Source: Sulfurimonas sp. (GTDB taxonomy: Bacteria; Campylobacterota; Campylobacteria; Campylobacterales; Sulfurimonadaceae). From it: a DNA stretch of 40,884 bases. Made by a program: the position numbers and the translations under genes. Positions 9,532 to 17,503 of the stretch are shown in pieces; the stretch's first letter is position 1, and every line of letters begins with the position of its first letter. Under the pieces are notes generated by a model. That model made no database searches, was not told the origin of the DNA, and saw nothing but the letters and a program-made list of their open reading frames with translations. The stretch spans positions 1 to 40,884 of the forward strand of contig VMSZ01000061.1 in NCBI GenBank assembly GCA_013791885.1, read 5' to 3'.

Positions 9532-10152
9532 GTGGAAGGTTACATCATAAATCTTAACAAAGTTAAAGATGAAGATTTAATAGTTACAATACTATCAAAG
9601 GGAAGCTTACAGACTCTTTATAGGTTCTACGGTGCAAGACACGGGGTCATAAATGTAGGCTTTAAAATAGACTATGAACTCGAACCCTCGGCAAAATCTG
9701 GCATAGCAAGACTTAAAGATGTTATTCATATAGGTTTTAAATGGATTAATGATTACAAACTGCTAAGACTTTGGCAAGATTTCACCCTGCTCTTTTTTAA
9801 GCATCTTAAAGATGCTGAAGAACTCGGAGATTTTTATTTTGAACTTTTAGATAAAGCCTCACAAGACTGGAATAAACAAAATCCAAAACGTATAGCAATA
9901 GAAGCCTACGTCAAACTTTTAGAACACGAAGGAAGACTTCACAAAGAAAATCTTTGCTTCTTATGTTCACTTGCAATAAACGCAGACGATATGACGCTTT
10001 TACGTGCGTTTCTTCCCGCCCATACCAATTGTGCTCGAACTCCTAACATAAATACAAAGGGAATCCAAGAACTCTTCGAAAATGCTTCCACTCTTTTTTT
10101 AAACGATGAAGAGATAGATAGATTATGGAATCTTTTACTTGAGGGACTCTAA
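9532..10152 (+). CDS. recO: Recombination mediator RecO
   Basis: A 206-residue RecO-like protein: an N-terminal OB-like domain (MEGYIINLNKVKDEDLIVTILS, then GARHG), a helical C-terminal part, and a zinc-knuckle-like pattern late in the chain (CFLC followed by HTNC). RecO helps RecR load RecA onto SSB-covered single-stranded DNA in gap repair. The start is a GTG at 9532 with AGGAAG upstream. The stop overlaps the alkC start by one base (TAATG), so the two repair genes are probably translated together. It is shorter than E. coli RecO (242 residues), typical of this phylum. Confidence 0.85.
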   Translation: MEGYIINLNKVKDEDLIVTILSKGSLQTLYRFYGARHGVINVGFKIDYELEPSAKSGIARLKDVIHIGFKWINDYKLLRLWQDFTLLFFKHLKDAEELGDFYFELLDKASQDWNKQNPKRIAIEAYVKLLEHEGRLHKENLCFLCSLAINADDMTLLRAFLPAHTNCARTPNINTKGIQELFENASTLFLNDEEIDRLWNLLLEGL

Positions 10153-11234
10153 TGGCAGAACTTCTTAAAAATCTTTACAATGAACATTATATTGAGCGTT
10201 TATGCTCAGAACTTCTAAAAGTCTCACCTTCCTTTGATGCAGATACTTTTACATTAAAAATTTTTGATGAGAATTGGACGCCAAGAGAACTTAAAGAGAG
10301 AATGCGTCATATCTCCACAACTCTTGCTGCGTTTTTACCTAAAGAATATCTAAACGCAGTTGAGATTTTAAAGCAATGTTTCCTTCATATGAATAAAGAG
10401 TTTTCTTTAGAAAACATTATTTTTCAGGATTTTGTTGAAGTCTATGGGTTAAATGATTTTCAAACATCTATGTATGCACTGGAATGTTTTACAATCAATT
10501 CTACAAGCGAATACGCTATTAGAAAATTTATTCTCAAGTACCAGACGCAGACAATGAAACAGTTGCGTTTATGGGCAAAATCCGAAAATGAACACCTACG
10601 AAGACTTGCCTGTGAAGGGTGCAGACCGCGTTTACCATGGGGAATTGCACTTGAGAATTTTCAAAAGGATCCTACAGAAGTTCTAGAAATACTCGAAATT
10701 TTAAAAGATGACACCTCTTTATATGTCAAAAAAAGCCTTGCAAATAACCTAAACGACATCTCAAAAGATAATCCGGAAATAGTCATAGAGATTTTAAAGC
10801 GCTGGCGTAAAGAAGAGCCAAAGAGAGAGTGGATTCTAAAACACGGATGCAGAACGCTGCTTAAAAAAGGCGATAAAGAAACTTTAGGTATCTTTGGTTT
10901 TAGCCTGCCCAAACATATTGAGCTTCATAATTTTATCATGCAAGAGAGTGTCAAAATGGGAGCCGATTTGAATTTTTCTTTTACGCTTGAGACTGATGGC
11001 ACACTCGGACTATTGCGAGTCGAATATGCAATTGAGTTTTTAAGAAAGAATACACAAAGCAATAAAAAAGTCTTTCATATAGCCCAAGGAGAGTACAATG
11101 CCCAAAAGAAAAACTTCTCAAAAAGCTACTCATTTAAGCCTATCACTACACGAAAATATTACGAAGGGACTCACACTATTTCCATCCTTGTAAATGGCGT
11201 GAGTTTGGCAAAAAAAGAGTTTATCCTAAACTAA
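10152..11234 (+). CDS. alkC: AlkC-type DNA alkylation repair glycosylase
   Basis: A 360-residue helical-repeat protein of the AlkC branch of the ALK/AlkD-like superfamily. These enzymes use HEAT-like repeats to cradle DNA and excise cationic alkylated bases (N3-methylcytosine, N3-methyladenine) without base flipping. Family landmarks are LRRLACEGCRPRLPWG (about 150-165), the DDTSLYVKKSLANNLNDI repeat and W-LKHGCRTLLKKG. Residues from about 265 are beta-rich and end in ILVNGVSLAKKEF, consistent with the Ig-like C-terminal domain reported for part of the AlkC family. It is translationally coupled to recO and stops five bases from the converging pyruvate kinase gene. Confidence 0.82.
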   Translation: MAELLKNLYNEHYIERLCSELLKVSPSFDADTFTLKIFDENWTPRELKERMRHISTTLAAFLPKEYLNAVEILKQCFLHMNKEFSLENIIFQDFVEVYGLNDFQTSMYALECFTINSTSEYAIRKFILKYQTQTMKQLRLWAKSENEHLRRLACEGCRPRLPWGIALENFQKDPTEVLEILEILKDDTSLYVKKSLANNLNDISKDNPEIVIEILKRWRKEEPKREWILKHGCRTLLKKGDKETLGIFGFSLPKHIELHNFIMQESVKMGADLNFSFTLETDGTLGLLRVEYAIEFLRKNTQSNKKVFHIAQGEYNAQKKNFSKSYSFKPITTRKYYEGTHTISILVNGVSLAKKEFILN

Positions 11235-11239
11235 AAAAA

Positions 11240-13072
11240 CTACCAGAGAGTCTCTTGTTTGAGCAGTTGTCTGTTTTTCTTAAAAAGTGAATGCATATCA
11301 TTGAGAATATGCGTTAAAATATCTATCGTATCACTGGCAAACGCACCTTTATTGAGCATAATACACTCTGCCCGACCTGCCATCGCGGCATCAGTCACTT
11401 CAGCGCGGCTTGGCAGGTTGTTTTTCATCTGACTTTCAAGTACCTGTGTTGCCCAGATTACAGGCATATGTGCCGCATGGCAAATATCTAAAAGCGACTC
11501 TTGCATGTGCGCCATATTTTCAAAGCCAACTTCTATGGCAAGGTCACCTCGAGCGATCATGACAGCACTTTTTTCCCACAACAGCAACTGTTCTAAAATA
11601 GCCGGCATATTTGAAATCGCTTGTTTTGTTTCAATTTTTGCAATTATTCCAACATCTGTCCGTTTGTTTTCAATGAGAATGTTTTGAATATCCTCAATGT
11701 CCTCGGGACTTTGACAAAACGAAATACTTACATGATCTACAAAGTTCAGTACACCAAGTAAATTATCGTGATCCGTCTGTGTCAATGCTTTTGTTCTTAT
11801 GTAAGTGTCTGGAAAATTAATTCCTTTTTCTTCTTTTAAAAGAACTCCGCTCGCTTTGGCATTCGTAACTTTACAGATAATTGAGTCATCTTTTTTTTCA
11901 GTTACTATCAGGCCGATCTTCCCATCGTCTATAAAAACTTTATCTCCAATTTTCACTTGTGAGAGAAGTCCGCCTAAACTACAACTAATAAGTGCCGGAG
12001 TGCTCTCTTCATCATCCAAAATCTCTGCATGACCAAGCTCATCACTCTCAGTAATCTCAAGAAAATCTCCTTTAAAAAGACGAATTTCTTCAATTTGATT
12101 TTCAATATTTAAAATAGCTCCACTGTGTTTTTTGCTATAGAGTTTTGTCGAAGAATCGATGTAAACTTTTTTATCAATAAAGCCAACTGCATAAGAATCT
12201 TTAAATTCAGAGACTGTTATGTAAGCTTTTTTACCGTTTGAATCTACTATCTTGATTTGACGCTGCAGCTTTATTTTTTTAAAAAAACTTTTTTCTATGT
12301 TGATACAGGCAGGTTCTTTTAACTGCGTTCTTAGGTTGAGTGTTTCAGGTCGAGTACTCATTTGCTTATCTGCAAAAAGACAAATCTCTTTCTCGCGTTT
12401 ATTGCTGCCCACTGCAATAGGAAAATCAACTTTTCTGATTCTTCCTGTTCTGATTTTAGGACCGGCCAAATCCACAAAAATCTTCACCTTGTCTTCTTCT
12501 TCACGCGCTTCATTGATTTTTGAGATAATCTCTGCCATAGCGCTCCAGACTGCCAAAGAGTCATGAGCGGTATTAATTCTAAATGTCTTCACGCCTCTTT
12601 GGACAAGTTCATAAATAAGTTCGCCGTCATTGTCTATGGCATGTGTCGGGAGTGTGAGCATAATAGAGGTTGTTTGTTCACTAAGTTTTGAACTTACCTT
12701 TCCGCCAAAAAGAAGTGTATTGTTTTTAGATGCAAGTAAAATAGCCTCGGCTATGCTTAAATGGTGAAAAGTACGCATATCTTTTTTGCTAATTTCATGT
12801 AAATGAAGAGAACTGCTTATTTGATCATAGAGCGTATCTATACTCGCTGCAACGTGAGCGTAAGATCGCCCTAATGAGGACAAAGACATTAAAAAAAGTT
12901 TTTCTTGTAATTCTGTTCTGTCTTGAGAACGCAAAATTAAATACTGTCTTAAATTGAGCAAGCTTTGGTAGCGATTATGCCCGTTATTTACCTGTTCTCT
13001 TGCTATAAAGAGCTTTGGTCTTATCTCTTCAATCTCATGCAAAAGAGATTTCATTATTTTTTTGTCTAACAT
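11240..13072 (-). CDS. Atypical pyruvate kinase (N-terminal extension, no C-terminal regulatory domain)
   Basis: A 610-residue protein whose second three quarters is a pyruvate kinase barrel: FRINTAHDS for the usual RxNFSHG, VDLAGPKIRTG (200-210), FIDDGKIG in the lid domain, IIAKIET (catalytic Lys and Glu), IARGDLAIEVG, and ATQVLESQM..PSRAEVTDAA. It should make ATP and pyruvate from PEP and ADP. Two oddities: about 130 extra helical residues precede the barrel, and the chain stops soon after the barrel, so the usual C-terminal allosteric domain is missing. The first barrel strand is also divergent (SIMLTLPTH instead of a TIGPAS form). The start is ATG 13072 with AAAGG upstream. It could be specialised, perhaps as a gluconeogenic-organism PK or a PEP sensor. 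Confidence 0.82.
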   Translation of the reverse strand: MLDKKIMKSLLHEIEEIRPKLFIAREQVNNGHNRYQSLLNLRQYLILRSQDRTELQEKLFLMSLSSLGRSYAHVAASIDTLYDQISSSLHLHEISKKDMRTFHHLSIAEAILLASKNNTLLFGGKVSSKLSEQTTSIMLTLPTHAIDNDGELIYELVQRGVKTFRINTAHDSLAVWSAMAEIISKINEAREEEDKVKIFVDLAGPKIRTGRIRKVDFPIAVGSNKREKEICLFADKQMSTRPETLNLRTQLKEPACINIEKSFFKKIKLQRQIKIVDSNGKKAYITVSEFKDSYAVGFIDKKVYIDSSTKLYSKKHSGAILNIENQIEEIRLFKGDFLEITESDELGHAEILDDEESTPALISCSLGGLLSQVKIGDKVFIDDGKIGLIVTEKKDDSIICKVTNAKASGVLLKEEKGINFPDTYIRTKALTQTDHDNLLGVLNFVDHVSISFCQSPEDIEDIQNILIENKRTDVGIIAKIETKQAISNMPAILEQLLLWEKSAVMIARGDLAIEVGFENMAHMQESLLDICHAAHMPVIWATQVLESQMKNNLPSRAEVTDAAMAGRAECIMLNKGAFASDTIDILTHILNDMHSLFKKNRQLLKQETLW

Positions 13073-13081
13073 TTACTGCCT

Positions 13082-13101
13082 TTGCTCAAATATATGAGCA
13101 A
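13082..13101. promoter_or_regulatory. Hairpin abutting the pyruvate kinase ribosome-binding site
   Basis: TTGCTCA and TGAGCAA pair around a six-base AT loop, ending directly beside the AAAGG that serves the ATG at 13072. On the minus strand it could terminate or attenuate read-through from the methyltransferase gene, or affect initiation at the kinase. There is no U-tract. Confidence 0.35.
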
Positions 13102-13157
13102 TAGTATCAATGTTTGATTACAAAAGAAACACCTAACAATATAACTTTAGGAGTACA

Positions 13158-13709
13158 CTATTTTTTGGCCACAAGTGAGGCAATTCTCACCTTTTCACCG
13201 CGTAAATTTACATCATCTCTTTCTTCATAGTAAATGATGTCTAACCCAATAAAAGAGTGTAAAAGCTCATTTTTTCTTAAAAGATAATCCAAGTTCATTG
13301 TCTCATGCCCATAATCTCCATGCGCTACAATAAATGTCTCAAATACAATAATTCCATTCTCTTTGAGTGCATCTTTCATTTGAGAAACCAAACGGCGATT
13401 GAGGTAATTTATATTCACTATAAGGTCATATTTTTTAGGAGCGATATTATATTTGTCCAAGTCTGCTTCAATTTTCTTGATTGTAGAACTCTTTCTCACT
13501 CTCTCGAGTGCGTAATCAGAAAAATCTACAGCATCCACCAAAAAGCCTTTATCAGCCAAAAAGTGTGCATTTCTACCTGTTCCGCAAGCAATATCAATTG
13601 CCTGTCCAACTTTTGCATTGTCAACATATTTTTCAAGAATTTTTGATGTGCCCTCGGGCATAGGAAATTCTAAATATTTTTTATTCCATTTTTCTTTATC
13701 TTCTAACAT
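13158..13709 (-). CDS. Class I SAM-dependent methyltransferase (TehB/UbiE-like)
   Basis: A 183-residue small Rossmann methyltransferase. Motif I is DIACGTGRNAHFLA (about 39-52), with the acidic end of strand 2 in VDAVDFS and motif IV in YDLIVNINYLNR. The pattern is like TehB and related small-molecule methyltransferases, but the substrate cannot be read from sequence. The start is ATG 13709 with GAGGA upstream; an AAACGCA word sits between the Shine-Dalgarno and the start. It lies 85 bases before the pyruvate kinase gene in the same direction and is preceded by its own AT-rich gap with a possible TATAGT -10 near 13780. Confidence 0.8.
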   Translation of the reverse strand: MLEDKEKWNKKYLEFPMPEGTSKILEKYVDNAKVGQAIDIACGTGRNAHFLADKGFLVDAVDFSDYALERVRKSSTIKKIEADLDKYNIAPKKYDLIVNINYLNRRLVSQMKDALKENGIIVFETFIVAHGDYGHETMNLDYLLRKNELLHSFIGLDIIYYEERDDVNLRGEKVRIASLVAKK

Positions 13710-13814
13710 TGCGTTTCCTCAAATTTAGCTTATTCAATATTTTGCAAAGAAGCAGAACACATCCACTTCATTTGCGATACTATAACAATTCAAGCTTAAT
13801 GCTAAATATTCAAA

Positions 13815-14951
13815 TTAGGAAAGTCTATTTCTATAATCTTCGTAACCAAATTCTTTGATTATATTGAGCGTTCCGTCTTTTCTATAGATGGCTAGGGATG
13901 GAAGTTTTATGCCGTTAAACGTAGTGTTTTTTACAAAAGTGTAGTGAATCTGATCTTCAAAAATCACTTTGTCGCCAACTTTTAGCGGCTCATCAAAGGA
14001 GTAATCGCCCATGATGTCACCAGCTAAGCATGTGTTTCCGCCAAATCTGTAGGTGTACTCTTTCTCTCCCGCTTCACCGGAGTTGCGAACCATCGCACGG
14101 TAAGGCATCGCAAGTGTGTCAGGCATATGTGCCTCTGCAGAAGTATCTAAAATTGCTACATTCATTCCGTTTGTAAAAACATCCAAAACAGTCGCAACTA
14201 AAGTTCCTGTCTGCCAACCGACAGCTTCGCCCGGTTCTAAATAAACATCAACATTGTATTTTGCTTTAAAATTTTGTATAAGTTCTATAAGTCGCTCAAC
14301 ATCATAACCTTCTTTGGTTATATGGTGTCCTCCGCCGAAATTAATGTATTTTAAATCTTTAAAATATTTGGAAAATTTCTCTTCAAAAGCGTCTAAAACT
14401 GCTTCAAGCGCATCTACATTTTGCTCACAAAGTGCATGGAAATTCAGTCCGTCTACATATTCCAAGACCTTTTCATCAAAGTTTGCCAAAGTAGTCCCTA
14501 AACGCGAGTACACCCCGCAAGGGTTATAGATATCTTTTGGAGATGCAGAATATTCCGGATTAATTCTCAAAGATATTTTAATCTCAGGATTTACCTTTTT
14601 CACTCTCTCTACGTACTTGAAAAGCTGATTTGGTGAATTAAAAACTATGTCATCAGATATTTTTCCTATTTCTTCAATCTCTTCATCTTTAAACGCAGGT
14701 GAGTAAGTATGTACTTCTCCCTTGAAATGTTCTCGTGCCAAGAGTGCTTCATGAAGACCGCTCGCTGTACAACCTTTTAGAGTTTTTTCAATGAGAGGAA
14801 ATGTACTCCACATGGCAAAGCCTTTGAGCGCTAAAATTATTTTCGCTCCGCTTTTGTTTTGTACGTACTCAAAAATTTTTAAATTATTTTCCAGAAGTTC
14901 TTCTTCGCATATGTAACATGGCGTTTTAACCCCGTCAAAGTTTTGCATCAT
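13815..14951 (-). CDS. nspC: Carboxynorspermidine/carboxyspermidine decarboxylase
   Basis: A 378-residue PLP enzyme of the alanine racemase-like fold-III group. It opens with TPCYICEEELL. The PLP lysine is in ILALKGFAMWS (about residue 43), and NFGGGHHIT, YLEPGEAVGW and FGGNTCLAGD follow, all typical of NspC. It decarboxylates carboxyspermidine (or carboxynorspermidine) to spermidine or norspermidine, the second step of the aspartate-semialdehyde polyamine route that Campylobacter jejuni uses in place of the SpeD/SpeE route. The dehydrogenase of step one is two genes upstream (15812-16990), with only an HDOD gene between. The start follows the HDOD stop by two bases. I infer spermidine as product from the lineage. 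Confidence 0.93.
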   Translation of the reverse strand: MMQNFDGVKTPCYICEEELLENNLKIFEYVQNKSGAKIILALKGFAMWSTFPLIEKTLKGCTASGLHEALLAREHFKGEVHTYSPAFKDEEIEEIGKISDDIVFNSPNQLFKYVERVKKVNPEIKISLRINPEYSASPKDIYNPCGVYSRLGTTLANFDEKVLEYVDGLNFHALCEQNVDALEAVLDAFEEKFSKYFKDLKYINFGGGHHITKEGYDVERLIELIQNFKAKYNVDVYLEPGEAVGWQTGTLVATVLDVFTNGMNVAILDTSAEAHMPDTLAMPYRAMVRNSGEAGEKEYTYRFGGNTCLAGDIMGDYSFDEPLKVGDKVIFEDQIHYTFVKNTTFNGIKLPSLAIYRKDGTLNIIKEFGYEDYRNRLS

Positions 14952-14953
14952 CT

Positions 14954-15799
14954 TTAGGCTTCCCTTTTATCTGAATTTTGTATATAAGTTTGTTTTACTC
15001 TTCTTGCAACACTTTCAAAATAAGATGCATCAAGCCCCATTAATGTGACCATCTTACTTGCGTTTTGAATAGACTCATTCGTCAGTATCTCTTTTACGTT
15101 GATGGCTTCTCGTATTACATCAAGAATTTCTATATATTCCTGCAGCTTAGGAGAATAATCCCGCTCATAATCCAAGCCTTTGAGCATCTGAACATACAGC
15201 GGTTCCAAGTTCCAGTGATCAAAAAGCAAAGCTCCGACATAATAAGAAGAGGTACCAAAATATGAATCTTCATACGCCACCATATTATCAGACTTCAAAA
15301 GTCCATCTTTAAACTCTTTGATTTTTCCTTCTTGGGTAATAACCTTTGCTAAAACAAGTTTCCCTACCTCCATGAGTAGAGCAAGCGGTGCTAAGAACTG
15401 CGCTCTTTTTAAGTCAATTTTAGCATACCACTGTGTAAGCAGTGTGCTTTGCAAGTGGCAAATGTCATTAAATTTATCATTCGTAATACCATACGGTCTT
15501 AGATTGGCCACAAGTTTTTCATGCATAGCATAGCTTACGACAAGTGCAAAAATAGTTTGCGTACCAAAGAGTGTTACAGCCTGGGCAACAGATGTAATCT
15601 GTCTGTAAAAACCGTAAGCCGGTACGTTAATCATCCTAAGGATATTGGCGCTCAGCAAAACATCCGATTCAATTATTTTTGTTAATCGGACAATGTTCAC
15701 ATTGTGAGCGCCATTGGAATAGAGCTTTTGAATTAAAAGCGTAGAGTCCGACAAAGGAGGCAGAGACTCTATTGTGTTGACCAGCTCTTGAAAATTCAT
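14954..15799 (-). CDS. HDOD-domain signalling protein
   Basis: A 281-residue single HDOD domain. It shows SLPPLSDSTLLIQKLYS at the N terminus, a degenerate HD-like core without paired metal His-Asp, LSANILRMIN and SVAQAVTLFGTQTI, which are the standard HDOD landmarks. HDOD proteins are non-catalytic relatives of HD phosphohydrolases that act in signalling (CdgC, motility and biofilm control in other bacteria). It is wedged between the two genes of carboxyspermidine synthesis, 12 bases after the dehydrogenase and two before the decarboxylase, so it is co-transcribed with polyamine synthesis. What it senses or binds is unknown. No strong Shine-Dalgarno precedes ATG 15799. Confidence 0.85.
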   Translation of the reverse strand: MNFQELVNTIESLPPLSDSTLLIQKLYSNGAHNVNIVRLTKIIESDVLLSANILRMINVPAYGFYRQITSVAQAVTLFGTQTIFALVVSYAMHEKLVANLRPYGITNDKFNDICHLQSTLLTQWYAKIDLKRAQFLAPLALLMEVGKLVLAKVITQEGKIKEFKDGLLKSDNMVAYEDSYFGTSSYYVGALLFDHWNLEPLYVQMLKGLDYERDYSPKLQEYIEILDVIREAINVKEILTNESIQNASKMVTLMGLDASYFESVARRVKQTYIQNSDKREA

Positions 15800-15811
15800 A
15801 TTTTTAAAGAA

Positions 15812-16990
15812 TTACAGCTCTTTTATTTGCCAAGGGAGGCCCTGCGTGTTCATCTCATCCATAAATGGATCCGGATCCATTTGTTCCATATTGAAAACAC
15901 CGGTTCCAGTCCAAATGCCTTTAAGCATAAGTTTTGCACCAATCATTGCCGGGACACCGGTAGTATAAGAAACACCTTGAGAGTTTGTTTCTTTAAAACA
16001 CTCTTCATGATCTTTTACCTGGTAGATGTAAATTTTCTTTTTCACACCGTCTTTAATTCCCTCAGCAACAATACCGATATTTGTTTTGCCTTTAGTTCTA
16101 GGACCAAGAGAGGCAGGGTCTGGAAGTAATGTTTTTAGGAACTCCATAGGAACGATTTGCATACCTTTATGCTCTACAGGCTCTATTCCTAACATGCCTA
16201 CATTTTCCAAACATTTCATATGTGTCAAATAGCTTTGACCGAATGTCATAAAAAATCTAATGCGTTTGAGACCTTTTATGTGTTTTACAAGTGACTCCAT
16301 CTCTTCGTGGTAAAGCAGGTAAGAGTCTTTTGGACCAACTTCAGGATAATCCCAAACCTGCATAATTTCCATCGGTTCTGTTTCTATCCACTTGCCATTT
16401 TCCCAGTAACGCCCTTTTGCAGAAACTTCACGAAGGTTAATTTCCGGGTTAAAGTTTGTTGCAAACGCATAGCCATGGTCACCTGCATTACAATCTAAAA
16501 TATCTATCGTATGAATCTCGTCAAAATAGTGTTTTTGAGCATAGGCACAAAAAATATTTGTTGCACCCGGGTCAAACCCTGAGCCAAGAAGTCCCATAAT
16601 ACCAGCTTCTTTAAACGCAGCATCTCTTTCCCATTGAAGCTTGTACTCAAACTTCGCTTCATCCGGATGTTCATAGTTTGCAGTATCTAAATACGGCGTT
16701 TTAGTCGCGATACAAGCATCCATAATTGTAAGGTCTTGATATGGAAGTGCAACATTTATAACGATGCTTGGTTTACAAGACTCAATAAGTTTTATAAGCG
16801 CCTCAGTACTGTCAGCATCAACAGCTGCAACTTCAATGTCTGCGTTTGGAAGTTCATTTTTAATATCTTCGCATTTACTCAAAGTTCTGCTTGCTAATAC
16901 AATTTTTCCAAATACATCTGCGTTTTGCACACACTTGTAGACAACTACACGGCTTACTCCGCCTGCACCAATTATTAACGTTGTTTTCAT
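15812..16990 (-). CDS. Carboxyspermidine dehydrogenase (saccharopine dehydrogenase family)
   Basis: A 392-residue protein with an N-terminal Rossmann fold (LIIGAGGVSRVV, residues 5-16), ANYEHPDEAK, GLLGSGFDPGATNIF and CNAGDHGY, typical of the Lys1-like carboxynorspermidine synthase family. It condenses putrescine (or diaminopropane) with aspartate semialdehyde and reduces the imine with NADPH to carboxyspermidine. The partner decarboxylase is at 13815-14951. The start is ATG 16990, preceded by AGGAG at good spacing. Upstream lie a possible -10 (TAATACT, near 17028) and a nine-base inverted repeat (17050-17079), suggesting direct control of this polyamine operon. Confidence 0.9.
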   Translation of the reverse strand: MKTTLIIGAGGVSRVVVYKCVQNADVFGKIVLASRTLSKCEDIKNELPNADIEVAAVDADSTEALIKLIESCKPSIVINVALPYQDLTIMDACIATKTPYLDTANYEHPDEAKFEYKLQWERDAAFKEAGIMGLLGSGFDPGATNIFCAYAQKHYFDEIHTIDILDCNAGDHGYAFATNFNPEINLREVSAKGRYWENGKWIETEPMEIMQVWDYPEVGPKDSYLLYHEEMESLVKHIKGLKRIRFFMTFGQSYLTHMKCLENVGMLGIEPVEHKGMQIVPMEFLKTLLPDPASLGPRTKGKTNIGIVAEGIKDGVKKKIYIYQVKDHEECFKETNSQGVSYTTGVPAMIGAKLMLKGIWTGTGVFNMEQMDPDPFMDEMNTQGLPWQIKEL

Positions 16991-17049
16991 AAAAATTTTC
17001 TCCTAAATATAACTAAGTATTATTTCGACCACTATTAGTCCTAAAATTG

Positions 17050-17079
17050 TATCAGCTAGAACATATAGTGTAGCTGATA
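17050..17079. promoter_or_regulatory. Inverted repeat upstream of the polyamine operon
   Basis: TATCAGCTA and TAGCTGATA are perfect nine-base arms with a 12-base spacer, 60 bases before the dehydrogenase ATG. They would cover the -35 side of a promoter whose -10 is TAATACT near 17028. No U-tract follows, so I favour a repressor or activator operator over a dgkA terminator. The regulator is unknown. Confidence 0.45.
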
Positions 17080-17131
17080 TTCTGACTAAATTTGGTTACA
17101 AAAAAGTACGTTTTCTCATAATAAATGTACT

Positions 17132-17503
17132 CTAAACTAAATCAAACGCCACTACAAAAACACTCATCCATATCAATGCAGTCACTACTAAACTCAAAAG
17201 AACCATAGTCGCACCCACATCTTTGGCCTGTTTGGCAAGGATGTGGTACTCTTTTGTCACCAAATCCACAACTCTTTCTATGGCAGAGTTTGCCACTTCT
17301 GCGAGAACAGGAATAAATAAAGATATGAATAAAATACTCGATTGAGCAAAACTTACAGGCAAGTTCCAAGCGACAATGCCCATAACAAAAAGCATTAAAA
17401 GCTGCCATTTAAAAGATGTTTCGTTTTTAACAATATCTATAAAACCCTCAACGGCGTACATTCCGTTTCTAAAGAGTGAATGTTTTGGTTTATTTAGTTT
17501 CAT
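17132..17503 (-). CDS. dgkA: Diacylglycerol kinase
   Basis: A 123-residue trimeric membrane kinase. It has an amphipathic N-terminal helix, three transmembrane helices (about 33-50, 55-72, 98-120) and the family signature ANSAIERVVDLVTKEYH..AKQAKDVGA (69-95), which holds the catalytic Glu and the ATP/Mg contacts. It phosphorylates diacylglycerol to phosphatidic acid at the inner membrane. The start is ATG 17503 with AAGGA five bases upstream; it overlaps the 3' end of the LplT-PlsC gene by 14 bases. Both produce or recycle phosphatidic acid, so the pair makes metabolic sense. A second reading frame at 17142-17408 is only a shadow. Confidence 0.93.
   Translation of the reverse strand: MKLNKPKHSLFRNGMYAVEGFIDIVKNETSFKWQLLMLFVMGIVAWNLPVSFAQSSILFISLFIPVLAEVANSAIERVVDLVTKEYHILAKQAKDVGATMVLLSLVVTALIWMSVFVVAFDLV

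Noticed and set aside
17142-17408. An 88-residue open frame on the same strand as dgkA, with several Cys
   Set aside because: It lies wholly within dgkA in another frame, has no ribosome-binding site and no recognisable family; dgkA has clear motifs.
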